A stretch of 64,000 nt of DNA from CAWDVK01 sp963805715 (GTDB lineage: Bacteria > Actinomycetota > Actinomycetes > Streptosporangiales > Streptosporangiaceae). The stretch covers positions 434,001-498,000 of the forward strand of contig CAWDVK010000009.1 in the NCBI GenBank assembly GCA_963805715.1. The letters are read 5' to 3'. Within the stretch, counting starts at the first letter, position 1. Every line of letters starts with the position of its first letter. The notes under the pieces are model-generated. The model saw only the letters and a program-made list of their open reading frames with translations. It was not told the origin of the DNA and made no database searches. A program made the translations under genes and the position numbers. Positions 9,501 through 16,870 of the stretch are shown in pieces.

Positions 9501-10046
9501 CTCGAGCAGCTCGCCGCGCAGGTTCTCCGATGTCAGCACGTCCAGCGCGCTGAACGGCTCGTCCATCAGCAGCGCGGCCGGCTCGACGACGAGCGCGCGG
9601 GCGAACCCGACCCGCTGCCGCATGCCGCCGGACAGCTCCTTCGGGTAGGCGGACTCGTAGCCGTCCAGGCCGACGATGTCGATGGCCCGCAGCGCCCGCT
9701 CGGACCGCTGCTCCGGCGGGACGCCGCGCGCTTCCAGCCCGAGCTCCACGTTCTGCTGCACGGTCAGCCACGGCAGCAGGGCGAAGGTCTGGAAGACCAT
9801 CGTGGTCTCCCGGTTGGCGCCGATCAGTGGCTGACCGCGGAACAGCACCTCGCCGTCCGAGGGCGCGATCAGGCCGGCGATGCACCGCAGCAGGGTGGAC
9901 TTGCCGCTGCCGCTGCGGCCGAGCAGCGCGACGAACTCGCCCTCGGCCACGTCCAGCGTGATGTCCTCCAGCACCGGGATGGGCCGTCCGGCGGGGCCGG
10001 TGAACGACTTGCTCAGCGAGCGGACGCTGATCAGTGGCTCGGTCAT
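6548..10046 (-). CDS. ABC ATPase fused to two KdpD-like sensor modules (apparent frameshift)
   Basis: Read with one correction this gives about 1165 residues. Residues 1-260 are a NitT/TauT-type ATPase: Walker A GRSGSGKST (43-51), signature LSGGMRQRVGFARAL (138-152), Walker B ALLMDEPFSALD. Next is an AAA-associated C-terminal domain (about 275-400). A KdpD-like module follows with P-loop GAAPGSGKT (456-464) and a universal-stress-like part. A second KdpD-like module has a degenerate P-loop, GYAPGCGTT, lacking the lysine. The reading frame breaks at 9496-9500, where CTTCTGGGAG should read CTCTGGGAG; one extra base restores EGQKFPTKTIVMVTHN. The start ATG (10044-10046) overlaps the permease stop by 4 bp. 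KdpD modules normally sit in potassium-sensing histidine kinases or stand alone; I know of no ABC ATPase with two. No kinase domain follows. An ionic or cyclic-nucleotide control input is inference. Confidence 0.82.
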
Positions 10047-11797
10047 GCCAGCGCGAACCTCGTCTCGGCCAGCCGGTACAGGCGGCGCCAGAGCAGCGCG
10101 TTCAGCCCTGTCACGTACACGCACATCACGAGCAGCCCGGCGAACAGCTCCTGATGCCGGTACGGGCCGGAGTTCACCGCTATATAGCTGCCCAGCCCCC
10201 TGGCAATGAGGGTGTGACCGTTATACCGGACGATCTCGGCCACGATCGAGGCGTTCCACGCACCGCCTGCCGCCGTGATCGCACCGGTGACATAGGCCGG
10301 GAAGATGGCCGGGAGGATCAGCCGCCGCCAGCGATCCCAACCGCGCACGGACAGGTTGGTCATGGCTTCCCTGAGGTCGGACGGGACCGCGCTGGCGCCG
10401 GCGATGACGTTGAACAGGACATACCACTGCGTGCCCAGCAGCATCAGCACGATGCTGCCGAGGTTCAGGCTGATGCCCAGGTCGAGGAAGATCACGATGG
10501 CGAACGGGAAGATGAAGTTCGCCGGGAAGCTGGCCAGCACCTGCACGACCGGCTGCATGACCTGCGCCACCCGCGGGCTGAACCCGATCCACACTCCCAC
10601 CGGCACCCAGGCCAGCGAGGACACGGCGACCACGACCACGACCCTGGTGAAGGTGAAGAAGCCCAGCGCGAACGCGTGCCCGAAGATCGCCAGGCCCTGC
10701 TGGCCGCTGGCGATGTAGGCGAGCATGAGGTACAGGCAGTAGCCGATCACGACCGCCACCACGGCCAGGAAGGCGGCGTCGCCGGTCCGGCGCCGCCGGG
10801 CCGCGTGCTGGGCCAGCCGCTGGTCATCCACGCCGGTCGCCAGGCCCATCAGCCGGTTCAGCGGCTGGGCCGCGGCTCGCCTGCCCCGGCCGAGCGCGGA
10901 CGGCCAGCTGGACCGGCGCAATCCGGCCAGGACCAGCGACTTGGGCTTGGCGCCCGACTCGGACTGCTCGACGCGGAAGCGCTCTACCGCGGCCACCAGC
11001 GGCCGCCAGAAGAAGAAGTTGACCACCAGGATCATGGTGATCATGGTGATGATGCCCAGCACGACGTGACCGAGCTCGCCCTGCTCGACGGCCACGCCCA
11101 CGTACGACCCGATACCGGGCAGCGTGTAGCTGCGGGTGAACCGCCCCACCCCGACCGTGATCAGCTCCGATGCGGTGAGGAAGAACCAGGAGCCGCCGAA
11201 GCTCATCATCCCGTTCCAGACCAGCCCGATCGCTCCGCCCGGCACGTCGAGCGCCCAGAAGCGCTTCCACCTCGACAGCCCCATCAGCCTGCTGGCCTCG
11301 TCGAACTCAGCGGGCTGGCTGATCAGCGAGTAATAGAACGAGAACGTGATGTTCCAGGCCTGCGAGGTGAACACGGCGAAGATCGATGCCGCCTCCAGGC
11401 CGAGCTCCGAGCCGGGGAATAGCCACAGGAAGAAGGTGACGGTAATGGCGAGGAAGCCGAGGACGGGCACCGACTGGAGGATGTCGAGGGCCGGGATCAT
11501 GATCAGCCGGGCGCGCCGGCTGCGCGCGGCGGCGTAGGCGTAGGCCAGGCTGAACGTGTACGAGAAGAACAGCGCGACGAACATGCGGATCAGGCTCCGC
11601 ACGGCGTAATACGGCAGGTCCGCGGGCGAGGTGCTGATCGTGGTCGACCTGCTGGGCAGCGGCACGCGGGCACCGGAGCCGACCCGCACGACGATGTAGA
11701 TCAGGAACAGGACGGCCACGCCCACGAGCACGTCAAGGGGCCGGAACCGCAGCCTGCGCAGCGTCTCCCGGCTCGGGAACGTGGGAGTTACCGCCAC
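10043..11797 (-). CDS. Double-length NitT/TauT-type ABC permease
   Basis: The 584-residue membrane protein contains two permease units in one chain. Each has the EAA loop that contacts the ATPase: EASRLMGLSRWKRFWALDVPGG-type at about residues 178-199 and EAMTNLSVRGWDRWRRLILPA-type at about 475-495. Hydrophobic helices flank both, and a charged linker joins them around residues 280-330. It resembles fused ABC permeases found next to ATPases with the AAA-associated C-terminal domain, which is exactly its neighbour here. No periplasmic substrate-binding protein is encoded nearby, so the substrate (anion, metal or other) is unknown. The GTG start (11795-11797) is preceded by GGGAG with 7-nt spacing. 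The stop overlaps the ATPase start, so the two are made together. Confidence 0.88.
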   Translation of the reverse strand: MAVTPTFPSRETLRRLRFRPLDVLVGVAVLFLIYIVVRVGSGARVPLPSRSTTISTSPADLPYYAVRSLIRMFVALFFSYTFSLAYAYAAARSRRARLIMIPALDILQSVPVLGFLAITVTFFLWLFPGSELGLEAASIFAVFTSQAWNITFSFYYSLISQPAEFDEASRLMGLSRWKRFWALDVPGGAIGLVWNGMMSFGGSWFFLTASELITVGVGRFTRSYTLPGIGSYVGVAVEQGELGHVVLGIITMITMILVVNFFFWRPLVAAVERFRVEQSESGAKPKSLVLAGLRRSSWPSALGRGRRAAAQPLNRLMGLATGVDDQRLAQHAARRRRTGDAAFLAVVAVVIGYCLYLMLAYIASGQQGLAIFGHAFALGFFTFTRVVVVVAVSSLAWVPVGVWIGFSPRVAQVMQPVVQVLASFPANFIFPFAIVIFLDLGISLNLGSIVLMLLGTQWYVLFNVIAGASAVPSDLREAMTNLSVRGWDRWRRLILPAIFPAYVTGAITAAGGAWNASIVAEIVRYNGHTLIARGLGSYIAVNSGPYRHQELFAGLLVMCVYVTGLNALLWRRLYRLAETRFALA

Positions 11798-11919
11798 GTA
11801 TCAGCTCCCGTCGGCTCAGCGGCAGGGATGAGCACGACACCAATGATGCAGGCCCATGATGAACAGCTGAGGTCCGGCACCCGGTCCCGGCCGGTGTCAG
11901 CGGCCGGGACCGGGCCCGG

Positions 11920-13104
11920 CTACGCCGCCTCCCAGAGCGTCGCGATGCCCTGCCCGACGCCGATGCACATGCTGGCGGCGGCCCGCCGGCCACCGCGCCG
12001 TCTCAGCTCGTGCAGCAGGGTCGTGGTGATCCGTGCGCCCGAGCAGCCCAGCGGGTGCCCGATCGCGATGGCGCCGCCATTGACGTTGACCCGCTCGGGA
12101 TCGAGCTTGAGCTCATCGAGTACCGCGACCGCCTGCGCCGCGAACGCCTCGTTGACCTCGATCAGGTCCAGGTCGCCGATCTGCCAGCCGTTCCTGGCCA
12201 GCACCTTCGTCATGGCCGGCACGGGGCCGATGCCCATGTGATCGGGATGCACCCCGGCCGCCGCGGTGCCGGCGTACCTGGCCAGCGGCTCGGCTCCGGC
12301 TGCGGCCGCGGCTGCCTCGGACATCAGCAGCAGGCCGGCCGCGCCGTCATTGAGCGGCGAGGAGTTGCCGCCGGTGACCGTGCCGTCGCGGCGGAATGCC
12401 GGCCGCTTCGCCGCCAGCTCGTCGAGGGTGAGATCGGCCCTGATCCCCTCGTCCCCGGTCACCTCGCCATCCGGCGCGCTGACCGGGACGATCTCGGCGC
12501 CGAAGTGCCCTGCCGCGGCCGCGCTGGCCGCCCGCTGATGACTGGCCAGGGCGAAGGAGTCCTGCCGTTCGCGGTTCACGCCGTAGCGCTCCGCCACGTT
12601 CTCGGCCGTCTGGCCGAGGGTGACCGGCGGGTACATCTGCTGCATCAGCGGGCTCACCAGCCGCCAGCCGAGGCGGGTGTCGGCCACCCCTGACTCCCGG
12701 GCGAACGGCTCGGCCGACCGCGGCAGCACGAAGGGCGCCCTGGTCATCGACTCCGTGCCGCCCGCGATGGCGATGTCGGCCTCGCCGGCCGCGATAGCCC
12801 TGGCAGCCGCGGCGATGGCCTCCATGCCCGATCCGCACAGCCGGTTCACCGTCGCCCCCGGCACCTCGACCGGCAGGCCAGCCAGCAGGATTCCCATCCG
12901 GGCCACGTTCCTGTTGTCCTCCCCCGCCTGGTTGGCGGCGCCCCAGTACACGTCGTCGATGCTGGCCGGATCGAGCCAGCCGTTGCGCTCAGTGAGGGCG
13001 CGGAGCACGTGCGCGGTCAGGTGATCAGGCCGCACGCCCGCCAGCGCGCCCTTGATCTTCCCGACTGGCGTCCGGCAGGCGTCCACGGCGAACACTGCGG
13101 GCAT
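11920..13104 (-). CDS. Acetyl-CoA C-acyltransferase (thiolase)
   Basis: This is a 394-residue thiolase that either cleaves 3-ketoacyl-CoA or condenses acyl-CoAs in the cytoplasm. The nucleophilic Cys lies in NRLCGSGMEA (about residue 89), the catalytic His in GAIAIGHPLGCSGAR and the second Cys in MCIGVGQG near the C-terminus. All are intact and the length is normal. The ATG is preceded by GGAGG 7-11 nt upstream. It lies 72 bp downstream of a small acyl carrier protein gene on the same strand, so it may be co-transcribed with the carrier protein/FkbH/BpsA genes, although it could equally be a free-standing fatty-acid gene. Chain-length preference cannot be told. Confidence 0.93.
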   Translation of the reverse strand: MPAVFAVDACRTPVGKIKGALAGVRPDHLTAHVLRALTERNGWLDPASIDDVYWGAANQAGEDNRNVARMGILLAGLPVEVPGATVNRLCGSGMEAIAAAARAIAAGEADIAIAGGTESMTRAPFVLPRSAEPFARESGVADTRLGWRLVSPLMQQMYPPVTLGQTAENVAERYGVNRERQDSFALASHQRAASAAAAGHFGAEIVPVSAPDGEVTGDEGIRADLTLDELAAKRPAFRRDGTVTGGNSSPLNDGAAGLLLMSEAAAAAAGAEPLARYAGTAAAGVHPDHMGIGPVPAMTKVLARNGWQIGDLDLIEVNEAFAAQAVAVLDELKLDPERVNVNGGAIAIGHPLGCSGARITTTLLHELRRRGGRRAAASMCIGVGQGIATLWEAA

Positions 13105-13176
13105 CGGCCACCTCCGCTGCTGGCATGACTGGGGCGGCTCAGCGCAGCAGGAGCGGCCGGGCTGCCTGTCCCGAGA

Positions 13177-13452
13177 TTACCTAGGCGCGGCGATGAAGGC
13201 CGCCAGCGTGCCCAGCGTGGCCAGCGAGTCCAGGTTGAGATCCTCGGCGGCCACGTCGACGCCGAACTGCCGCTGCACCTCGCGCAGCAGCAGCGTGCCG
13301 GTCAGCGAGTCGAGCCCGACGCCGTCTCCGAACAGCGGCATCTCGGCGGCGAGGCCCAGCAGCTCATCGTCGCCCGTGATCCGGGCCAGGATCAGGCGGA
13401 GCTCGCCGAGGACCGCCCGCCCGCCGCCATCACCGCCGGCTTCCGCGGTCAC
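13177..13452 (-). CDS. Acyl/peptidyl carrier protein
   Basis: A 91-residue protein with the carrier-protein fold. GVGLDSLTGTLL around residues 45-56 holds the DSL serine that would carry 4'-phosphopantetheine, followed by LLREVQRQFGVDV. The N-terminal LGELRLILARITGDDELL helix and the C-terminal LNLDSLATLGTLAAFI helix fit the family. The GTG start lies 13 bp after the stop of the FkbH-like gene with GGGGA upstream. FkbH-type proteins load a carrier protein in known polyketide pathways, so this is the likely partner. No polyketide or peptide synthetase is present in the window. Confidence 0.88.
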   Translation of the reverse strand: MTAEAGGDGGGRAVLGELRLILARITGDDELLGLAAEMPLFGDGVGLDSLTGTLLLREVQRQFGVDVAAEDLNLDSLATLGTLAAFIAAPR

Positions 13453-13465
13453 GCTGGTTCCCCGG

Positions 13466-14674
13466 TCACGCTGGTTCCCCGGTCACGCTGCTTCCGGGCT
13501 CCGCGTCCGCGCTTCCCGGCTCTGCCTCGGCGCTTCCGGGCGGCTCGGGTGCCCGGCCGGCCGCCCAGTCGGGCAGCACGGGCAGCTTGCCGGAGAGCCG
13601 CCGGGTGAAGACGGCCTGCGGGGCGCCCCCCGCCCCGGCAGCCTCATCGCTGTCCCTGGCGCCCGCACCGGCGCGGAAGCCGGCTCCGGTCAGCGCGATC
13701 CGCAGGGGCACGTTCCGCTCGGTCACCAGGCAGGGCACCCGCAGCTCGGCTGCGCCGGCCCGGGCGGCCCGCTGGCACAGCCAGGCCAGCAGCGCGTCGA
13801 TGACGCCACGGCCCAGGGCCCGGCAGGACATCATCAGCACGGGCACTGACCAGCTCGCGGATTCGCCAGTGCCGGCTGCTTCCCCGGTCTCCGCTGCTTC
13901 CCCGGTCTCCGCTGCTTCCCCGGTCTCCGCTGCTTCCCCGGTCTCCGCGACTGCCGCGCCGACGATCCCGTCGTCGCCGAACCGGTCGGACAGCCGCACC
14001 GCGATCACCTGGTGCCGCGGCGATGCCAGCAGCTCGCCGAGCACGGCCTCGCTGACCGGCTCGGCGCCCGAGTTGAACTGGTGCGTGCGGACCGACAGCT
14101 CGTGCAGCCGCGGCAGGTCGGCCGGGCCGGCCGGGCCGACCCGCACCCAGGTGCCCGCATGGCGGAGAAACTCGTCGCGGGACCCGGCGAACGCGCGGGC
14201 CTCCTCCTGCCGCCGCCGCCGCTGCGCGTACATGGCGCCGCGGCGGCGCGCCTCGTCGGTGACGACCGGCGGGCTGAACTCCGGCCAGCTGGCCGCCTCG
14301 GCCGCGTCCTCCGGAGCGAGCACCATGACCTCGGGAATCGCGGCCGCCACCTCGGCCCGCTCGAACAGGTCATCGTCGACGAAGGCCACCGCGTCCGGCG
14401 CGATGCCGAGATCGCCGATGATGCGCCGGACCGCGTCGGACTTCCGCCCCCAGCCGCACTCGGCGGCGGCGAAGTCGAGCCGCGTCGTGCGCGCCACGTA
14501 GTCCGCCGCCTCCGGCGGGTTCTTGCTGGCCAGGGCGTGGACGATGCCCCGGCCCGCGAGCTCGCCGAGCACCCCGGCCAGCTCGGGGTCGACCCCCGGC
14601 CGCTGCTGCCCTGACTCCAGGTAAATGCCGTCGAGCAGCGTGTTGTCGATGTCCCAGATGACGCACTTGATCAT
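13466..14674 (-). CDS. FkbH-like HAD-superfamily protein with GNAT-like C-terminal domain
   Basis: The 402-residue protein starts with a HAD phosphatase domain (CVIWDIDNTLLDG, residues 4-16; later VAFVDDDLFER). In FkbH proteins this processes 1,3-bisphosphoglycerate into a glyceryl unit placed on a carrier protein. The C-terminal half has the family's acyltransferase-like signature, RTHQFNSG near residue 195, then SCRALGRGVIDALLAWL and TERNVPLRIALTGAGFR. A stretch of four AETGEA-type units (about residues 243-266) and a C-terminal EPGSADAEPG repeat are insertions. The ATG (14672-14674) overlaps the GNAT stop by 4 bp and the ACP gene follows 13 bp after its stop. Glycerate loading is established for family members, but the final product here is unknown. 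Confidence 0.86.
   Translation of the reverse strand: MIKCVIWDIDNTLLDGIYLESGQQRPGVDPELAGVLGELAGRGIVHALASKNPPEAADYVARTTRLDFAAAECGWGRKSDAVRRIIGDLGIAPDAVAFVDDDLFERAEVAAAIPEVMVLAPEDAAEAASWPEFSPPVVTDEARRRGAMYAQRRRRQEEARAFAGSRDEFLRHAGTWVRVGPAGPADLPRLHELSVRTHQFNSGAEPVSEAVLGELLASPRHQVIAVRLSDRFGDDGIVGAAVAETGEAAETGEAAETGEAAETGEAAGTGESASWSVPVLMMSCRALGRGVIDALLAWLCQRAARAGAAELRVPCLVTERNVPLRIALTGAGFRAGAGARDSDEAAGAGGAPQAVFTRRLSGKLPVLPDWAAGRAPEPPGSAEAEPGSADAEPGSSVTGEPA
13877..13948. repeat. Four tandem 18-bp units inside fkbH-like gene
   Basis: The unit TGCTTCCCCGGTCTCCGC is repeated four times without a mismatch. It keeps the reading frame and encodes AETGEA-type hexapeptides in the middle of the C-terminal domain. 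Perfect identity suggests recent slippage-driven expansion. The copy number probably differs between strains. Confidence 0.85.
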
Positions 14675-15174
14675 GCCAGGGGCTCCCGCGCGGCGGGCGG
14701 GCGGCGCTCCATGGTCAGGTGCGTCGCGGTGAAGCCGAACTTGCGGTAGAGCGCGCGCATGCCCAGGTTCTGCGCGTGCACCTTGCCCGTCAGCTGGGCC
14801 AGCCCGGCCGCGTCGGCGGCCTGCAGGACCTCCGCCAGCAGCAGCTCGCCGATCAGGCTGCGGTCCGGGACCTCCGCGACGGCCAGCGAGCGGAAGTTGC
14901 CGTAGCGGGCCCCGGTCAGCGAGTTGGTCCGGCCGGAGAGCCACGCCCAGCCCAGCACGGCGGCCGGGGCCGAGCGGTCCGCGGCGACCATGGTCACCTC
15001 CCCCGGCTTGCCGAGCGCGGCGGCGACCCGCTTGCGGTGCAGCGCGGGATCGGTGATCGCCTCATCGGCGAACGAGACCCTGGCGATCTCGATCTCGAAT
15101 CCGACGATGGCGTCCAGGTCCGCCGCCTCGGCGTCCCGGATCAGGTAGCGGGCCTCGCCCGCGGCGCCGCTCAT
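14671..15174 (-). CDS. GNAT-family N-acetyltransferase
   Basis: The 167-residue protein has the GNAT fold. The N-terminus YLIRDAEAADLDAIVGFE is typical. FRSLAVAEVPDRSLIGELLL covers the strand-4/acetyl-CoA-binding motif A region (about residues 94-113), and HAQNLGMRALYRKFGF is the usual motif B. The glycine-rich Q/RxxGxG/A acyl-CoA loop is not well conserved, so acyl donor use is uncertain. The ATG follows AGGGGCG and overlaps the bpsA stop, while its own stop overlaps the FkbH-like start. It thus sits in a tightly coupled block bpsA-gnat-fkbH-acp. Acylation of a polyamine amine, perhaps from a carrier-bound acyl group, is a reasonable inference but is not demonstrated. Confidence 0.85.
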   Translation of the reverse strand: MSGAAGEARYLIRDAEAADLDAIVGFEIEIARVSFADEAITDPALHRKRVAAALGKPGEVTMVAADRSAPAAVLGWAWLSGRTNSLTGARYGNFRSLAVAEVPDRSLIGELLLAEVLQAADAAGLAQLTGKVHAQNLGMRALYRKFGFTATHLTMERRPPAAREPLA

Positions 15175-16331
15175 CGCCCCTGCAGCGGCATCGGGCGGAA
15201 GACCGCAGCGCCGCAGTCCGGGCAGCCCTCGGCCCGCAGCGCCGCGATCCGCGGCCAGCGCGCGCCGGGGCCGACGGCATGCACGGCGCGGCAGGCCGCG
15301 CAGCGGTACGGCCGGGTCACGGCGGCCCGGCCGTCCGCGGTGTAGAGCGGGCCCTCGTAGCTGCCGGTGATCGCGGGGTGCGCGCCCGCCGCGGTCCGCA
15401 GGTGGTACAGGTGGCTGGTCCCGGCCAGGATGCCGGCGCCCAGGTACTCGTTGAAGCCAGGGGTCAGCGACCTGATCGCCAGCCCCATCGACGCCATGGC
15501 CTGCTGCACGGCCACCGTCTCCTGCGGTTTCCTCGCCCCGAACGAGAAGAACACGTGCCGGCCGGGCTCCGGCGCCAGCGCGGACACGGCGCGGGACAGG
15601 AACAGCTCCGCGCCCGCCACCGTGTACGGCGGGTCGGTCAGCGCCACGTCGAAGCCCCCGGCCAGCTCGTCGGGCAGCGGCTTGCGCAAGTCATGCTGGA
15701 CGAGCTCGACCGCGACCCCGGTGCCCGCAGCCTGCTCGCCAGCCCAGGCCAGCACGTCGGGATCGGCATCGATGACGGTGAGCCGGCGGATCGCCGCGGG
15801 ATCCCCGGACCAGGCGGCGAACGCGGCGATCGCCACCGAGACCAGGTCATCGTCGCCCAGCAGGATGATCCGCTGCCCGGCCAGCGCGTGCGCCGCGTGC
15901 AGCCGCAGCACCCGGCGGAGCTTGGTCGCCACCGTGCAGTGGGCCTGGTCCAGCTCCAGCCGGGCGGCCGGGGCGCCGGCGGCGGCCCGCTCGAGCTCAT
16001 GGGTCAATTCGGCCAGCTCGGGCGGGATGCGCACGCCGAGACCGGCGCACGCCGGGCAGCGCTCGGCCAGGTCCGGCTGGCCCGCCGTGACCGCCCGGCG
16101 GCCGTCGGCAGTCAGCCGCAGCGGCCGCAGGTTGTCGATCACCCCGCGCTTGCGCAGCTCGCCGCAGGCCGCCGCGACGATCGGCACCGGGAGCTCGGCC
16201 AGCCGGCTGACCTCGCGGACGGCGGCCGGCTCAGCGCGCAGCAGCGCACCCAGGATGTCCCTGATCCCGGACTCGCCCTCGGCCAGCCCGACCGCAGCCG
16301 CGACCTCGGCAATGACTGCGTCCATGTCCAT
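15171..16331 (-). CDS. bpsA: Branched-chain polyamine synthase BpsA-like
   Basis: The 386-residue protein resembles N4-bis(aminopropyl)spermidine synthase, which adds two aminopropyl groups from decarboxylated S-adenosylmethionine to spermidine. It has an N-terminal winged-helix region (about 20-100), then a Rossmann methyltransferase-like domain with LGDDDLVSVAIAAF (GDDD motif, around 190), TVIDADPDVLAWA, DLRKPLP, the DPPYT motif and GFNEYLGAG. The C-terminal 40 residues add CAAC and CPDC pairs, a zinc ribbon that I do not recall from the archaeal enzymes. One more CPAC pair lies near residue 113. The start is uncertain: ATG at 16329-16331 or the ATG two codons later, with no strong ribosome site. 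The divergent speD would supply decarboxylated AdoMet. Characterised BpsA enzymes come from thermophiles, while this gene lies in an actinomycete context. Confidence 0.85.
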   Translation of the reverse strand: MDMDAVIAEVAAAVGLAEGESGIRDILGALLRAEPAAVREVSRLAELPVPIVAAACGELRKRGVIDNLRPLRLTADGRRAVTAGQPDLAERCPACAGLGVRIPPELAELTHELERAAAGAPAARLELDQAHCTVATKLRRVLRLHAAHALAGQRIILLGDDDLVSVAIAAFAAWSGDPAAIRRLTVIDADPDVLAWAGEQAAGTGVAVELVQHDLRKPLPDELAGGFDVALTDPPYTVAGAELFLSRAVSALAPEPGRHVFFSFGARKPQETVAVQQAMASMGLAIRSLTPGFNEYLGAGILAGTSHLYHLRTAAGAHPAITGSYEGPLYTADGRAAVTRPYRCAACRAVHAVGPGARWPRIAALRAEGCPDCGAAVFRPMPLQGR

Positions 16332-16431
16332 CAGCTGCGTTTTCTGTCCTCTGGCCGCCGCTGCACCGCGGCGCGCGATCCGGCCGTGCCATCCCCTCCG
16401 GCCAGCAGCCCGTACGGTATCCTCCCACATC
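16332..16431. promoter_or_regulatory. Divergent bpsA/speD promoter region
   Basis: One hundred bases separate the two divergent start codons. TACGGT at 16413-16418 matches the TAnnnT -10 pattern and would place a transcript start within 0-8 nt of the speD ATG at 16432. This would explain why speD has no ribosome binding site (a leaderless mRNA). No clear -35 was found. The minus-strand promoter for bpsA is not placed. Confidence 0.35.
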
Positions 16432-16851
16432 ATGCCTGGCTGGGAAGCGGCTGAGGACTACGCCGAGCTCCGGCGGCAGGAAGCCGCTGCGCCGAAACTG
16501 CTCTACGCGATCGACGCCGAGACCTCGCCCTCCTCTCCCGTGACCGACGTGGCCACCCTCACCGGGCTGGCCACCAGCGCGGTCGCGGCAGGCGGCGGGC
16601 ATGTCCTGGACGCGACGCAGGTGGTCTTCCCGAACGGCGCGATCACGCTCGTTCTCATCCTGGCCGAGTCGCACCTCAGCATTCACACCTGGCCGGAGGA
16701 GAATCTGATCGCGATCGACCTGTTCAGCTGCGGCGCCATTGACGGCAACACCGTGATCAGCGATCTCACCGGCAAGCTCGGGCTGACGGCAGTGTCGATC
16801 CGGCTTCTCGCGCGCGGCCTCCCGCCGGGCACGAACGGAAGCCAGGAATGA
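16432..16851 (+). CDS. speD: S-adenosylmethionine decarboxylase proenzyme
   Basis: The 139-residue protein is a bacterial class 1 AdoMet decarboxylase. It cleaves itself at the Glu-Ser bond in LAESHLSIHTWPE (about residues 77-89) to make the pyruvoyl cofactor. FPNGAITLVLI precedes and IDLFSCG follows, as in the family. It provides the aminopropyl donor for polyamine synthesis. No ribosome binding site is visible before ATG 16432, so a leaderless transcript is likely. It is divergent from bpsA. No spermidine synthase or amino-acid decarboxylase gene is nearby, so the initial diamine must come from elsewhere. The N-terminal 40 residues diverge from the family, but the active site is complete. 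Confidence 0.92.
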   Translation: MPGWEAAEDYAELRRQEAAAPKLLYAIDAETSPSSPVTDVATLTGLATSAVAAGGGHVLDATQVVFPNGAITLVLILAESHLSIHTWPEENLIAIDLFSCGAIDGNTVISDLTGKLGLTAVSIRLLARGLPPGTNGSQE

Positions 16852-16870
16852 ACCGGCTACGGAGGTCAGC

